Assembly (NCBI RefSeq): GCF_001698815.1
Contig: NZ_LGSI01000071.1
Location: forward strand, 45,132 to 109,131
Length of the DNA stretch: 64,000 nucleotides
DNA from: Pseudomonas syringae
GTDB lineage: Bacteria > Pseudomonadota > Gammaproteobacteria > Pseudomonadales > Pseudomonadaceae
Reading direction: 5' to 3'
A program made the translations under genes and the position numbers. Shown piece after piece: positions 56,109 through 64,000 of this stretch. Within the stretch, counting starts at the first letter, position 1. Each line of letters opens with the position of its first letter. The notes below the pieces were generated by a model, which did no database searches, was not told the DNA's origin, and saw nothing but the letters and a program-made list of their open reading frames with translations.

Positions 56109-56433
56109 TCAAGGGTGCTATCAGATGTGGCGCAGTTGGTAATCGTCCCGCTGCGTCACCGTTGCATTGTGGAGGGCTCTTGTTGGCGTGTTATGCGATA
56201 GCAGTAGGTTGATACGCCAGTAAGGGCTTGCTCCCGGAAGGCCGAGGCTTTTTCTACGTCCCTCTTAACTTGATGAAATTTGGATTTGCTTCTCCGGCGA
56301 CGGGAGTTGAATAGGACGCGACCGAAACAACTGCGTAAAAGCGCTCGTACTAAATCGTAGCGACGCGTGCCATATCCCTATGTCTACTTTTCACGCCTGT
56401 TCGATCATCTTGCATATCTAATCTTGAGACGCA
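56109..56433. other. Non-coding gap after the first module
   Basis: No gene is supported. A degenerate REP-like bit (GGGCTTGCTCCCGG) lies near 56226. The stretch is less GC-rich than its neighbours and leads into the aldehyde dehydrogenase fragment. Confidence 0.4.
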
Positions 56434-56552
56434 CAGGTGAACAGCGTCATGCTCCAAGCATTCTCGCCTTACATGCCCTTCGGCGCGAGTACCACGGCCA
56501 TCACAGCTTCCTGACATTCACTCAGAAGAGGTCCGTGCGTATCGTCGCCTGA
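56434..56552 (+). pseudogene. C-terminal fragment of an aldehyde dehydrogenase
   Basis: Translates first as QVNSVMLQAFSPYMPFG and then, in another frame, as YHGHHSFLTFTQKRSVRIVA-stop. Both pieces match the last ~45 residues of the intact enzyme just upstream (QVNGVMLHAFSPYLPFG; YHGHYSFLTFTHKKSIRIVP), with the glycine-rich stretch between them deleted and the frame shifted. It is the tail of a second, lost class 3 aldehyde dehydrogenase gene or a partial duplication. Confidence 0.8.
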
Positions 56553-56818
56553 TCGCCCCCTGCGCCCAATCGACCCTCCGTGCCTGATTCATCGGGCACG
56601 GAGCCTCTGCAGCCCTGCGTCGTCCCTGCCTGATCCCTCTCTCCAAGCGCGTAGCACACCTTCCTGCTTCAATCGCCGAGCCTTCCTTCGCTAAAACTCC
56701 CTCGATTACCCGATCACGATCCTGATTGTTCAGATACTGGACAGCTCCCCAGCCTCCGATCGTCCAGCTTTCCGACAACAGCTTTTTGAAAGTCCCGCGC
56801 CAGTGCGGTTCTGCGGTG

Positions 56819-56834
56819 TGGCACGGCACCTGCA
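56819..56834 (+). promoter_or_regulatory. Sigma-54 (-24/-12) promoter for the xylC-like operon
   Basis: TGGCACGGCACCTGCA matches the consensus TGGCACG-N4-TTGCW at every position but one (C for T in the -12 box), with correct GG-to-GC spacing. It ends about 50 bases before the xylC-like ATG. The operon ends in a gene pair leading to a sigma-54 activator, which fits. Confidence 0.75.
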
Positions 56835-56884
56835 ATAGTCCACGTAGCACCTCCAACAACTGCACAATAAGAAGGAAGTGAACA

Positions 56885-58345
56885 ATGAATCGATTGCTAC
56901 CCAACGATCTGTGGCAGGAGCGCCTCTATGCCGGCGACTGGGAAGCCGGGGCGCTTCCATGCGTGGACGTTTTGTCGCCAGGCAGCGGACAGATACTCGG
57001 CACGCTGGCAATGGCAGACGGCGCGCAGGTACAACGCAGTTGCGAACGGGCCGTCGAAGCCCAGCGACAATGGTTTGCACTGCCCTATGACCAGCGGTCT
57101 TCAGTTCTGCGTCGAGCCGCACAGTTGGCCGAACAGTATCAGGATGAGATTATCGACTGGATCGTCCGCGAGAGCGGTTCGACGCGTCCCAAAGCAGCAT
57201 TCGAAACCGCTGTCACCATCAAAGCGCTTCACGAAGCCTGCGCCCTGCCCTCACGCAGCCAAGGGGAAGTTCTGCCATCGCCAGCGGGTCGGCTGAGCCT
57301 GGCTCGGCGGCGCCCACTTGGCGTAATCGGGGTCATTTCACCGTTCAACTTCCCGCTCTATCTGGCCATGCGCGCCGTAGCTCCGGCACTGGCAACCGGC
57401 AACGCCGTGGTCCTCAAGCCGGACCCCCGTACGGCGGTGTGTGGCGGTTTTATCATTGCTCGCCTTTTCCAACTGGCTGGCTTGCCCGCCAACACCCTGC
57501 ATGTGCTCCCTGGAGGAGCCGACGCAGGGTCCACACTTACAGCGTCCCCTCAGGTGGCGATGATTCAGTTCACTGGTTCCACCAACGCCGGACGCAAAGT
57601 GGGTGAAGCCGCCGGACGCCACCTCAAGAAGGTTTCACTGGAGCTGGGAGGCAAGAATTCGCTCATCGTGCTCGACGACGCAGATCTGGACCTTGCGATC
57701 GCCAATGCGACGTGGGGGGTGTATCTGCACCAGGGCCAGATTTGCATGTCGACCGGACGTCTCCTGGTACAACGAGGCATCTATGACCGTTTCCTTGAGC
57801 AACTGGTGCGCAAGGCTCAGAGCCTGACCGTTGGCGATCCTGCAAGCGGCGAAGTTCACCTGGGACCTCTGATTAGTGCGCAGCAGTGCACTAGCGTCCT
57901 GCGAATCGTTCGGGCCGCCCAGGCTGCTGGTGCCCAGGTGGAAATCGGTGGAGCGGCTGACGGCTTGTTCTTTCAACCCACAGTGCTGAGCGGCGTCGAC
58001 CAGAAGAACCCCGCCTTCCATGAAGAGATATTCGGGCCTGTTGCCGTGGTGGTCCCGTTCGATACCGACGATGAAGCCGTGAGGCTGGCCAACGATACCG
58101 AGTACGGCCTTAGCGCCGCAGTCCTTTCGCGTGATGTCGGGCGGGCACTCAAGCTGGGCGAGAAGTTGCGCACCGGACTTCTGCACATTAATGATCAGAC
58201 AGTCAATGATGAAGTTATCAACCCGTTCGGAGGCGTCGGCGCGTCGGGCAATGGCACGAGCATCGGCGGTGCTGCGAACTGGGAAGAATTCACGCAATGG
58301 CAATGGCTCACCCTCAAAGGTGAAGCACCGGCCTACCCCCTGTAA
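56885..58345 (+). CDS. Benzaldehyde dehydrogenase-like protein (XylC/AreC type)
   Basis: A 486-residue NAD-dependent aldehyde dehydrogenase. The cofactor region is VISPFNFPLYLAMRAV, followed by FTGSTNAGRKVGEAAG, the general base Glu in LELGGKNSLIVLDDADLD, and the nucleophile in HQGQICMSTGRLLV. The length and the neighbouring XylB-like dehydrogenase match benzyl-alcohol pathways (XylC of TOL, AreC of Acinetobacter). AAGGAAG lies 8 bases upstream. The exact aldehyde is not predictable. Confidence 0.85.
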   Translation: MNRLLPNDLWQERLYAGDWEAGALPCVDVLSPGSGQILGTLAMADGAQVQRSCERAVEAQRQWFALPYDQRSSVLRRAAQLAEQYQDEIIDWIVRESGSTRPKAAFETAVTIKALHEACALPSRSQGEVLPSPAGRLSLARRRPLGVIGVISPFNFPLYLAMRAVAPALATGNAVVLKPDPRTAVCGGFIIARLFQLAGLPANTLHVLPGGADAGSTLTASPQVAMIQFTGSTNAGRKVGEAAGRHLKKVSLELGGKNSLIVLDDADLDLAIANATWGVYLHQGQICMSTGRLLVQRGIYDRFLEQLVRKAQSLTVGDPASGEVHLGPLISAQQCTSVLRIVRAAQAAGAQVEIGGAADGLFFQPTVLSGVDQKNPAFHEEIFGPVAVVVPFDTDDEAVRLANDTEYGLSAAVLSRDVGRALKLGEKLRTGLLHINDQTVNDEVINPFGGVGASGNGTSIGGAANWEEFTQWQWLTLKGEAPAYPL

Positions 58346-58363
58346 AAACGGAGAACAACAATA

Positions 58364-59485
58364 ATGAACACCACTGTATTTCGCCCCATTCGTGCCGCAG
58401 TCACTCGAGGTAAAGGCGCGCCCTTCGTGCTTGAATCTGCGCAGATTCGCGCACCCATCGGTGATGAAGTGCTAGTGCGCATCGTCGCCACCGGTATGTG
58501 CCATACCGACATGATCGTGCGTGATCAATATTATCCGGTCCCCCTTCCTGCCGTGCTAGGCCATGAAGGCGCAGGCATCATCGAGGCGGTAGGTCCTCTG
58601 GTCGTGGATCTGGCCGTCGGCGATCACGTCGTGATGACATACGGCTACTGCGGCCACTGCCTCTCCTGCGACACCGGCCAGGCAGCGTACTGCAAGGAGT
58701 TTTTCGGGCGCAACTTCAGTGGCGCTGGACCAGACGGCCAGAATGCGCTGCAGGATGAGCACGGAGCTGTGCTGCACGATCACTTCTTCTCTCAATCGTC
58801 CTTTGCAACCTATGCCTTGGGCCGAGAAAACAACACAGTCCGCGTTCCCAAAGAGGCGCCCATCGAACTGCTCGGCCCTCTGGGGTGCGGAATCCAGACG
58901 GGTGCCGGTGCCGTCATCAATTCGCTTCGTGTCACACCTGGCAGTGCCTTCGCCGCGTTCGGCGGCGGAGCCGTGGGGCTTTCCGCTGTGCTGGCAGCGC
59001 AAGTCGCCGGAGCTGGCACCATCATCGCAGTCGATGTCGTGCCTTCGCGTCTGAAGCTGGCGCTGGAGTTGGGCGCCACGCATGTGGTGAACAGCCGTGA
59101 GACGGACCCGGTTGCCGCGGTTCGCGAAATCACCGGTGGTGTGCAGTTCGCTTTGGAGTCGACAGGTCGTCCTGAAGTCCTTCGCCAAGCTGTAGACGCC
59201 CTTGGCAGTCGAGGCGTGCTGGGCGTGGTCGGCGCTCCCCCACTGGGGACCACTGCACAATTCGACGTCAACGACCTACTGCTGGGGGGCAAGTCCATTC
59301 GGGGCATTGTTGAAGGCGACAGCATTCCCAAGAAATTCATTCCAGAACTTGTGCAGTTGTACCTACAAGGACGATTCGCCTTCGACAAACTCGTCAAGTT
59401 TTACAACTTCGAGGAGATTAATCAGGCCGCCGAAGACAGCGAGAAGGGTCTCACGTTGAAGCCGATTATCCGCATTCAGCGCTGA
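58364..59485 (+). CDS. Zinc-dependent aryl-alcohol dehydrogenase-like protein (XylB/AreB type)
   Basis: A 373-residue medium-chain dehydrogenase. The catalytic zinc ligands are visible in GMCHTDM, GHEGAG and PLGCGIQTGAGAV. The structural zinc cysteines lie in YGYCGHCLSCDTGQAAYC, and the NAD motif is AAFGGGAVGLSAVLAAQVAGAG. The family includes benzyl alcohol dehydrogenase XylB. It follows the aldehyde dehydrogenase by 18 bases and is followed by the second channel gene. Confidence 0.87.
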   Translation: MNTTVFRPIRAAVTRGKGAPFVLESAQIRAPIGDEVLVRIVATGMCHTDMIVRDQYYPVPLPAVLGHEGAGIIEAVGPLVVDLAVGDHVVMTYGYCGHCLSCDTGQAAYCKEFFGRNFSGAGPDGQNALQDEHGAVLHDHFFSQSSFATYALGRENNTVRVPKEAPIELLGPLGCGIQTGAGAVINSLRVTPGSAFAAFGGGAVGLSAVLAAQVAGAGTIIAVDVVPSRLKLALELGATHVVNSRETDPVAAVREITGGVQFALESTGRPEVLRQAVDALGSRGVLGVVGAPPLGTTAQFDVNDLLLGGKSIRGIVEGDSIPKKFIPELVQLYLQGRFAFDKLVKFYNFEEINQAAEDSEKGLTLKPIIRIQR

Positions 59486-59544
59486 CAGATAGTGGCCGCT
59501 CGACAGGGCGGCCATTTCCAACAAGAAGAAACAGGACCTTTCCC

Positions 59545-60435
59545 GTGAAGCATACATCTCGCTATGCATTTGGCCTTGCGGCCTGCACCCTTCTGACTGG
59601 CAAAGCCTTTGCGGTCGACGTCAACGCTGGTGATTACAACGCCGCCCCACCCGGCACCAACATCGCGGCCTGGTATCAACAATGGGGACATGCCGATCGG
59701 TTCAACGGCGATGGCAGCCCTGATGCGACTCGCTCAACCGGGCTGCGGTCCAACATCAGCATCCTACGTCTTATTCACTTCATGGATTTGGGCGGTATCA
59801 CCATCGACCCGCAGATCCTTCTGCCCTTCGGCCATGTTTACGACGTCAAGGTCGGCGGGCAAAAGCTAGGCAGCAACAGCGGTATCGCCGATCCCATCGT
59901 CGGCGCGACCTTCTGGCTCGTCAACCAGCCTAATGCAGGTGCCAGTGGCCGCTATTTCGGTATCACTCCGTTGATCTACCTGCCATGGGGTCAATACGAC
60001 CGCCATAACGCGGTGAACTTGGGAGAAAATCGTTTCAAAGGTGACTTGCAAGTCGGCTGGGTCGAACCGCTATGGGGCAAATGGGGGATGGAGCTCTATG
60101 GCGATGCAGTTTTCTATGGGCCCAACAATGATGCGGGCACCGGCAGCCAGACGCTGCGTCAGGATCCGACCTATCAGATTCAGGCCAACCTGCGCTACGA
60201 CTTCAACCCCACCCAACGGCTAGCTCTAGGTTTTTCCGCGACCGATGGCGGCAAGCAATACATTTCTAACGAATACACCGGGCAGAAAACCGAAGTGCAA
60301 CAAGTGCGTTTCGAATTCCAGCAGATGGTCACCTCGAGCCTGCAGCTCAGCACGCAGTTGACCCATGACACGCGCGTGGTGGGTGGGTTTCGCGAAGACA
60401 CAGGAGTAAATTTGCGCGCTCTGCTATTGTTTTGA
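59545..60435 (+). CDS. MetA-pathway phenol degradation-type outer-membrane channel (copy 2)
   Basis: A 296-residue precursor with a signal peptide ending near GKAFAVD and C-terminal LLLF. Segments DVNAGDYNAAPPGTNIAAWYQQWG, LIHFMDLGGITIDPQILLPFG and YFGITPLIYLPWGQYD line up with the copy at 53891-54775. It is probably the outer-membrane entry for the alcohol used by this module. Confidence 0.85.
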   Translation: MKHTSRYAFGLAACTLLTGKAFAVDVNAGDYNAAPPGTNIAAWYQQWGHADRFNGDGSPDATRSTGLRSNISILRLIHFMDLGGITIDPQILLPFGHVYDVKVGGQKLGSNSGIADPIVGATFWLVNQPNAGASGRYFGITPLIYLPWGQYDRHNAVNLGENRFKGDLQVGWVEPLWGKWGMELYGDAVFYGPNNDAGTGSQTLRQDPTYQIQANLRYDFNPTQRLALGFSATDGGKQYISNEYTGQKTEVQQVRFEFQQMVTSSLQLSTQLTHDTRVVGGFREDTGVNLRALLLF

Positions 60436-60526
60436 GGCCTAATCCCGCGCCTTGACTGAGCACCGCGACACAGCAGAATCTGCTGACGCTTCAACTGCTG
60501 TGTCGCCATAACAATAAGGTCTGCCC

Positions 60527-62320
60527 ATGGATACCCTTCAATTCGACTTGCAAACCGCTCGGGCCCTTTTCTCCGAGGGAGCCCCTCTCCCCGTCGGGCT
60601 TCTGCCTGAAAGCATCGCCCGCTCTTGGACCCGCTCGCGTGACGCAGGACTGTTGCCGCACACCCCGGGCCTTCGGGGGGCGGACCTTGACTTTGCGGCG
60701 CTGACTGATCATGACCATCATCTGGCCGAGCACGCACGTCCGGAAATGGAACGGCTCTGGCAACTGATTGGAGACACCCACTGGATGTTGTTCTGCGTCA
60801 ATCCGCACAACCGGATTGTGCATACACGGCAGCCCCAGGGCAGCCAGGGTCCCTTGCTGCTGCTCCAGCCTGGCCGCCGCGTCGCTGAATCGGACGTCGG
60901 CACGACCGCGCCTGCCTGCACGCTGGCAGAAGGCATCCCGACGGCGGTGGTAGGCAATCAGCATTACCTGCAGGAATTCGAGCGTTTTTTCTGTGTCAGC
61001 GTCCCGGTGCACGGCCTAAGCGGAGAAGTGCTCGGTGCGCTCGACTTGACAGGAATCGGCAGCCGCAACGCGGGCACGATGCTTGAGCGTCTGAATCATG
61101 CGGCGAAGGCCACTGAAAATCATATGTTCGACGGGCTGGTCGGCTGTCGGGTCATTGCCCTGCAGCACGACCCTCGCCTGTTGGGCACGCCGTTGCAGGC
61201 ATTGCTGGCGATCCGCGAAGACGGGAGCATCGAGGCGGCCAACAGAGCTGCGCAACGGTTGTTGGGCATCGAACATTACCGCCCTCGCGCACTGACGCTT
61301 CACGACCTGTTCGAGCCGGCCAGCCAGCGCCAAATAGACCAGGACATCCAACTGCTGACACTGACCGATGGCGTACGGGTCTACGGTAAGATACAGACGC
61401 CGGCGGCCATCAAATCCAGGCTTGCACGCCCCTCTCGCTCGCCACTGGGTGGCGATCCCAGGGTCAACGAACAGTTCGACGCAGCAGGAAAAGCCTTCCT
61501 GGCAGATCTCCCGGTGCTGATTCTAGGAGCGACGGGGACGGGAAAAGAGGTATTTGCCCGCGCCCTGCATCAACGCTACACGCCCAACGCTCCGTTCATT
61601 GCAGTGAACTGCGCAGCCATCCCCGACAGTCTGATCGAAGCGGAGCTTTTCGGTTACAGCGAAGGAAGTTTCACCGGCGCGCGCAAAGGCGGCTCCACTG
61701 GCCTGCTGGAGGCTGCGAACGGGGGGACGTTGCTGCTCGATGAAATCGGTGACATGCCGCTTACCTTGCAGACCCGCTTACTGCGGGTGCTGCAAGATCG
61801 GCGCATCACGCGCTTGGGAAGCAGCGAGGCACGCCCTTTCAGTGTACGGATCGTTGCTGCCACCCATTGCGCGCTTTCCGAGCAGGTTGCTCGCGGTTTG
61901 TTTCGCGAGGATCTTTATTACCGGCTCGACGGGTTCCGCGTGGAATTACCTCCTCTCTCTCAGCGTGTCGACATTGTTCAATTGATCGACAGCGCAATTG
62001 CCCGACATGGCACCTTGCAACCAGATGACGCCGCCCGCGCGTTGCTATGCGATTACGCCTGGCCCGGCAACCTGCGTCAGTTGGATCACGTGATTCGCAG
62101 GGCCGTTGCGCTGTCTACCGGAGAGTTGTTGATCCGTACGCACCATTTACCCCCTGAGTTACACTGCTCTGGCCAGCCTAATGCGGCCATGCAGCGGCTC
62201 GCGGACACCACTCGACAAGCCATCGAGCGAGCCCTGCTGGCCAATGCGGGCAACGTCAGCGCGGCGGCGACCCAATTGGGCATTTCACGCACTACCTTGT
62301 ATAAACGGCTGGGCCGCTAG
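60527..62320 (+). CDS. Sigma-54-dependent activator, AcoR/AreR-like
   Basis: A 597-residue activator with an N-terminal SWTRSRDAGL motif, a GAF-type sensor (VAESDVGTTAPACTLAEGIPTAV, VPVHGLSGEVLGALDLTG) and a full AAA+ domain: Walker A GATGTGKE, the sigma-54 contact loop GSFTGA (usual form GAFTGA), and Walker B GTLLLDEIGDMPL. The C-terminal Fis helix-turn-helix is ALLANAGNVSAAATQLGISRTTLYKRLGR. It lies 91 bases after the channel gene on the same strand and probably activates the -24/-12 promoter at the head of the xylC-like operon in response to the alcohol or aldehyde. Confidence 0.92.
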   Translation: MDTLQFDLQTARALFSEGAPLPVGLLPESIARSWTRSRDAGLLPHTPGLRGADLDFAALTDHDHHLAEHARPEMERLWQLIGDTHWMLFCVNPHNRIVHTRQPQGSQGPLLLLQPGRRVAESDVGTTAPACTLAEGIPTAVVGNQHYLQEFERFFCVSVPVHGLSGEVLGALDLTGIGSRNAGTMLERLNHAAKATENHMFDGLVGCRVIALQHDPRLLGTPLQALLAIREDGSIEAANRAAQRLLGIEHYRPRALTLHDLFEPASQRQIDQDIQLLTLTDGVRVYGKIQTPAAIKSRLARPSRSPLGGDPRVNEQFDAAGKAFLADLPVLILGATGTGKEVFARALHQRYTPNAPFIAVNCAAIPDSLIEAELFGYSEGSFTGARKGGSTGLLEAANGGTLLLDEIGDMPLTLQTRLLRVLQDRRITRLGSSEARPFSVRIVAATHCALSEQVARGLFREDLYYRLDGFRVELPPLSQRVDIVQLIDSAIARHGTLQPDDAARALLCDYAWPGNLRQLDHVIRRAVALSTGELLIRTHHLPPELHCSGQPNAAMQRLADTTRQAIERALLANAGNVSAAATQLGISRTTLYKRLGR

Positions 62321-62353
62321 CCGCAGCCCGGATGTTAACGCGACGCCGTGGTC

Positions 62354-63054
62354 TCAATGCAGCTTCATACGGGGGGTGATTCTTGCACCCGATGCGGTCA
62401 CCGAGCATCAGCAAGCCTGTACGGGAAACACCGTACAGCACGAGCTGGTGCATGCGGTAAAGCGATACATAGAACATTCGGGCAAGCCAACCCTCCACTT
62501 TCACTGTCCCCATCACACGCCCCATGAGGTTGCCAACGGCGCTATCTGTCGAGTGAAACCAGCGAGCCGTAATCCTCACACCGATAGTCGTCGATGGGTT
62601 TACCCGCAGAGCGGTTCTTCAACGAGATGGCAAGCAACGATGCCTGTTGGTGCGAGGTTTAAGCTCTGAGCGGGACATTTTTCGCTGCCTGATGCCATCG
62701 GGCACGCGGCCCAGTCGCCCAGGGCGAAGACGCTCTGGTGGTACGTGGTCTGCAGGTTCTGTTTGACGATCAGTTGATTGATGCGGTTGGTCTAATGGCC
62801 ATCCAGTTGCGCAGGATACCCTGGCCCGCGAATGCCCGCGGCTCAGCCCTTTAGCGTTGCCGGAATAAACGTCCCGTCGCTGATCACCATGTCTCGGGCG
62901 TTGATTTCTTTTACGGGCGAGGACGTGCGCACCAGAACGCCGAGCTTCTCCGGCTCACGCATCACCGAATAACCAAAACGCTCCGGCAGCGCCGACAGAA
63001 CCCGTGGGCCGTCCTCAACGAGGTTGATGCGCATGTTTTGCGGTTCAATCGACT
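62354..63054 (-). pseudogene. Truncated, frameshifted NADH dehydrogenase (ndh-like)
   Basis: On the minus strand successive frames give RINLVEDGPRVLSALPERFGYS, then NRINQL...TTYHQSVFALGDWAACP, then EDYGSLVSL, then ITARWFHSTDSAVGNLMGRV...EGWLARMFYVSLYRMHQLVLYG...MLGDRIG, the C-terminal half of a type II NADH:quinone oxidoreductase. At least three frame changes are needed, and one extra C near the end hides the original stop (RMKLH then TGA). The N-terminal half is missing; homology stops where the insertion element begins. Confidence 0.8.
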
Positions 63055-64000
63055 GTCAGCTTTGGGCCGATTCTGTTGAAAAAGTAGACCTCCTGCCTGG
63101 CCTGCTGCAAAATCAGGTCATCGGCCAGCGGGAGGATTCGCAGCATGATGGGACAATTGTCGAGGGACAAGAGCGACTGTTTTACTCGTTCAATATTGAA
63201 GATCACATCCCGGCCAATCACCTCCTGCGCAACATTGATCGATGCCTCGATCTAAGCGATCTGCGCCATTATCTCTCCGATTTTTATAGCCCAATCGGGC
63301 GTCCATCGATTGATCCCGAACTGATGATTCGCCTGTTGGTCGTGGGCTACTGCTACGGCATTCGTTCCGAACGTCGGTTGTGCGAAGAGGCTCATTTGAA
63401 CCTGGCGTATCGCTGGTTCTGCCGTTTGAGTCTTGAAGACGAAGTCCCCAATCACTCTACATTTACCAAGAATCGCCACGGTCGTTTTCGTGACAGCTCG
63501 CTGTTTCGCTGGCTGTTCCACGAGGTGCTGCGTCGCTGCATGGACGCAGGTCTGGTCAAGGCGAAGGTTTTGCTGTGGACGCCAGCGTTATCAAGGCTGA
63601 TGCCAGTCGGCAACGCGGCGTACCTGGCAATGAAGAGATCAATTGGAGCGATCCGTCGCTAAGTACTCGCGCCGTGCGAGAGTACCTTGAAGCGCTGGGT
63701 GAAGAAGCTTTGGCCGAAGCACTGCCCAAGCGCCTGTCGCTGACCGATCCACTTGCACGTTGGACCGCTGCGCCAGGAGGTCCAGCGTTTTTCGCTTACT
63801 CGACGAACTATCTGATTGATGTCGAGCATGGCGTGATCATGGACGTGGAGCCGACGCCAGCGCATCGAACTGCCGAGGTCGAGAGCACCAAGATCATGAT
63901 TGAGCGGGTCGAAGAACAGTTCGACATCAAGCCGGATCGGCTCATCGGCGATACCGCTTATGGAACCGCCCCGATGCTGGCCTGGATGGTCGACGAAAAA
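63055..64000 (+). mobile_element. IS1182-family insertion sequence (partial, runs off the window)
   Basis: The left end starts about 63055 (GTCAGCTTTGGGCCGATTC), where ndh homology ends; the exact terminal repeat cannot be fixed without the right end. It contains one transposase gene, broken by two frameshifts, so this copy is probably inactive by itself. Confidence 0.7.
63145..64000 (+). pseudogene. IS1182-family transposase, two frameshifts, 3' end outside window
   Basis: The start MMGQLS is in one frame, GQERLFYSFNIEDHIPANH...RRCMDAGLVK in a second, and GEGFAVDASVIKADASRQRG...AYGTAPMLAWMVDEK in the third, running to the window edge. The shifts are near 63161-63165 and 63558-63562, each consistent with loss of one base in a short G run. 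The segments carry the DUF772 N-terminal region and the start of the DDE domain (VDAS). A programmed frameshift is unlikely, since the first shift is only six codons in. Confidence 0.8.

Overview
The window is chromosomal DNA of a Pseudomonas, probably of the fluorescens/syringae side of the genus. Three things point there: the gene order infB-nusA-rimP-tRNAs-secG-tpiA-glmM-folP-ftsH-rlmE-yhbY-greA-carB-carA-dapB-dnaJ-dnaK-grpE-recN-fur-bamE-rnfH-ratA-smpB-lldR-lldP-lldD-dld, which I recall as conserved in pseudomonads; REP/REPIN-type palindromes built on GGCTTGCCCGCGAA cores; and an ssrA gene encoding the tag ANDENYGAQLAA. No species call is possible from this alone.

Bases 1-36,000 are core genome, mostly on the minus strand: translation (infB, nusA, rimP, initiator and leucine tRNAs), protein export (secG), central and cell-wall metabolism (tpiA, glmM), folate (folP), quality control and RNA modification (ftsH, rlmE, yhbY, greA), carbamoyl phosphate and lysine synthesis (carAB, dapB), chaperones (dnaJ, dnaK, grpE), repair (recN), iron control (fur), outer-membrane assembly (bamE), trans-translation (smpB and, 8 kb on, ssrA) and a complete L-/D-lactate oxidation locus. 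Several control sites can be read directly: RpoH promoters before grpE and dnaK, a LexA box before recN, an attenuator and possible leader peptide before carA, and an LldR operator before lldP.

From the 3' end of ssrA onward the content is accessory. Bases 36,420-38,400 hold small phage-like ORFs and a frameshifted methyltransferase-like gene, as expected of a decayed insertion at a tmRNA site. Bases 38,493-50,757 form a tight catabolic cluster: an AraC regulator; a minus-strand operon of Tsx-like porin, MFS permease, RutA-like flavin monooxygenase, isochorismatase-fold amidohydrolase, M20-like hydrolase and flavin reductase; and a divergent ABC importer operon. The gene set suggests uptake and ring opening of an N-heterocycle or cyclic amide, but the substrate is unknown.

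Bases 50,994-62,320 carry two parallel alcohol-to-acid oxidation modules. The first has a GAF/Fis-type regulator lacking an AAA+ domain, a GMC flavoprotein alcohol dehydrogenase, an outer-membrane channel and an aldehyde dehydrogenase. The second has a XylC-like aldehyde dehydrogenase, a XylB-like zinc alcohol dehydrogenase, a paralogous channel and a full AcoR/AreR-like sigma-54 activator, preceded by a good -24/-12 promoter. An aldehyde dehydrogenase fragment lies between the modules. The window ends in a broken ndh-like gene truncated by an IS1182-family element whose transposase has two frameshifts.
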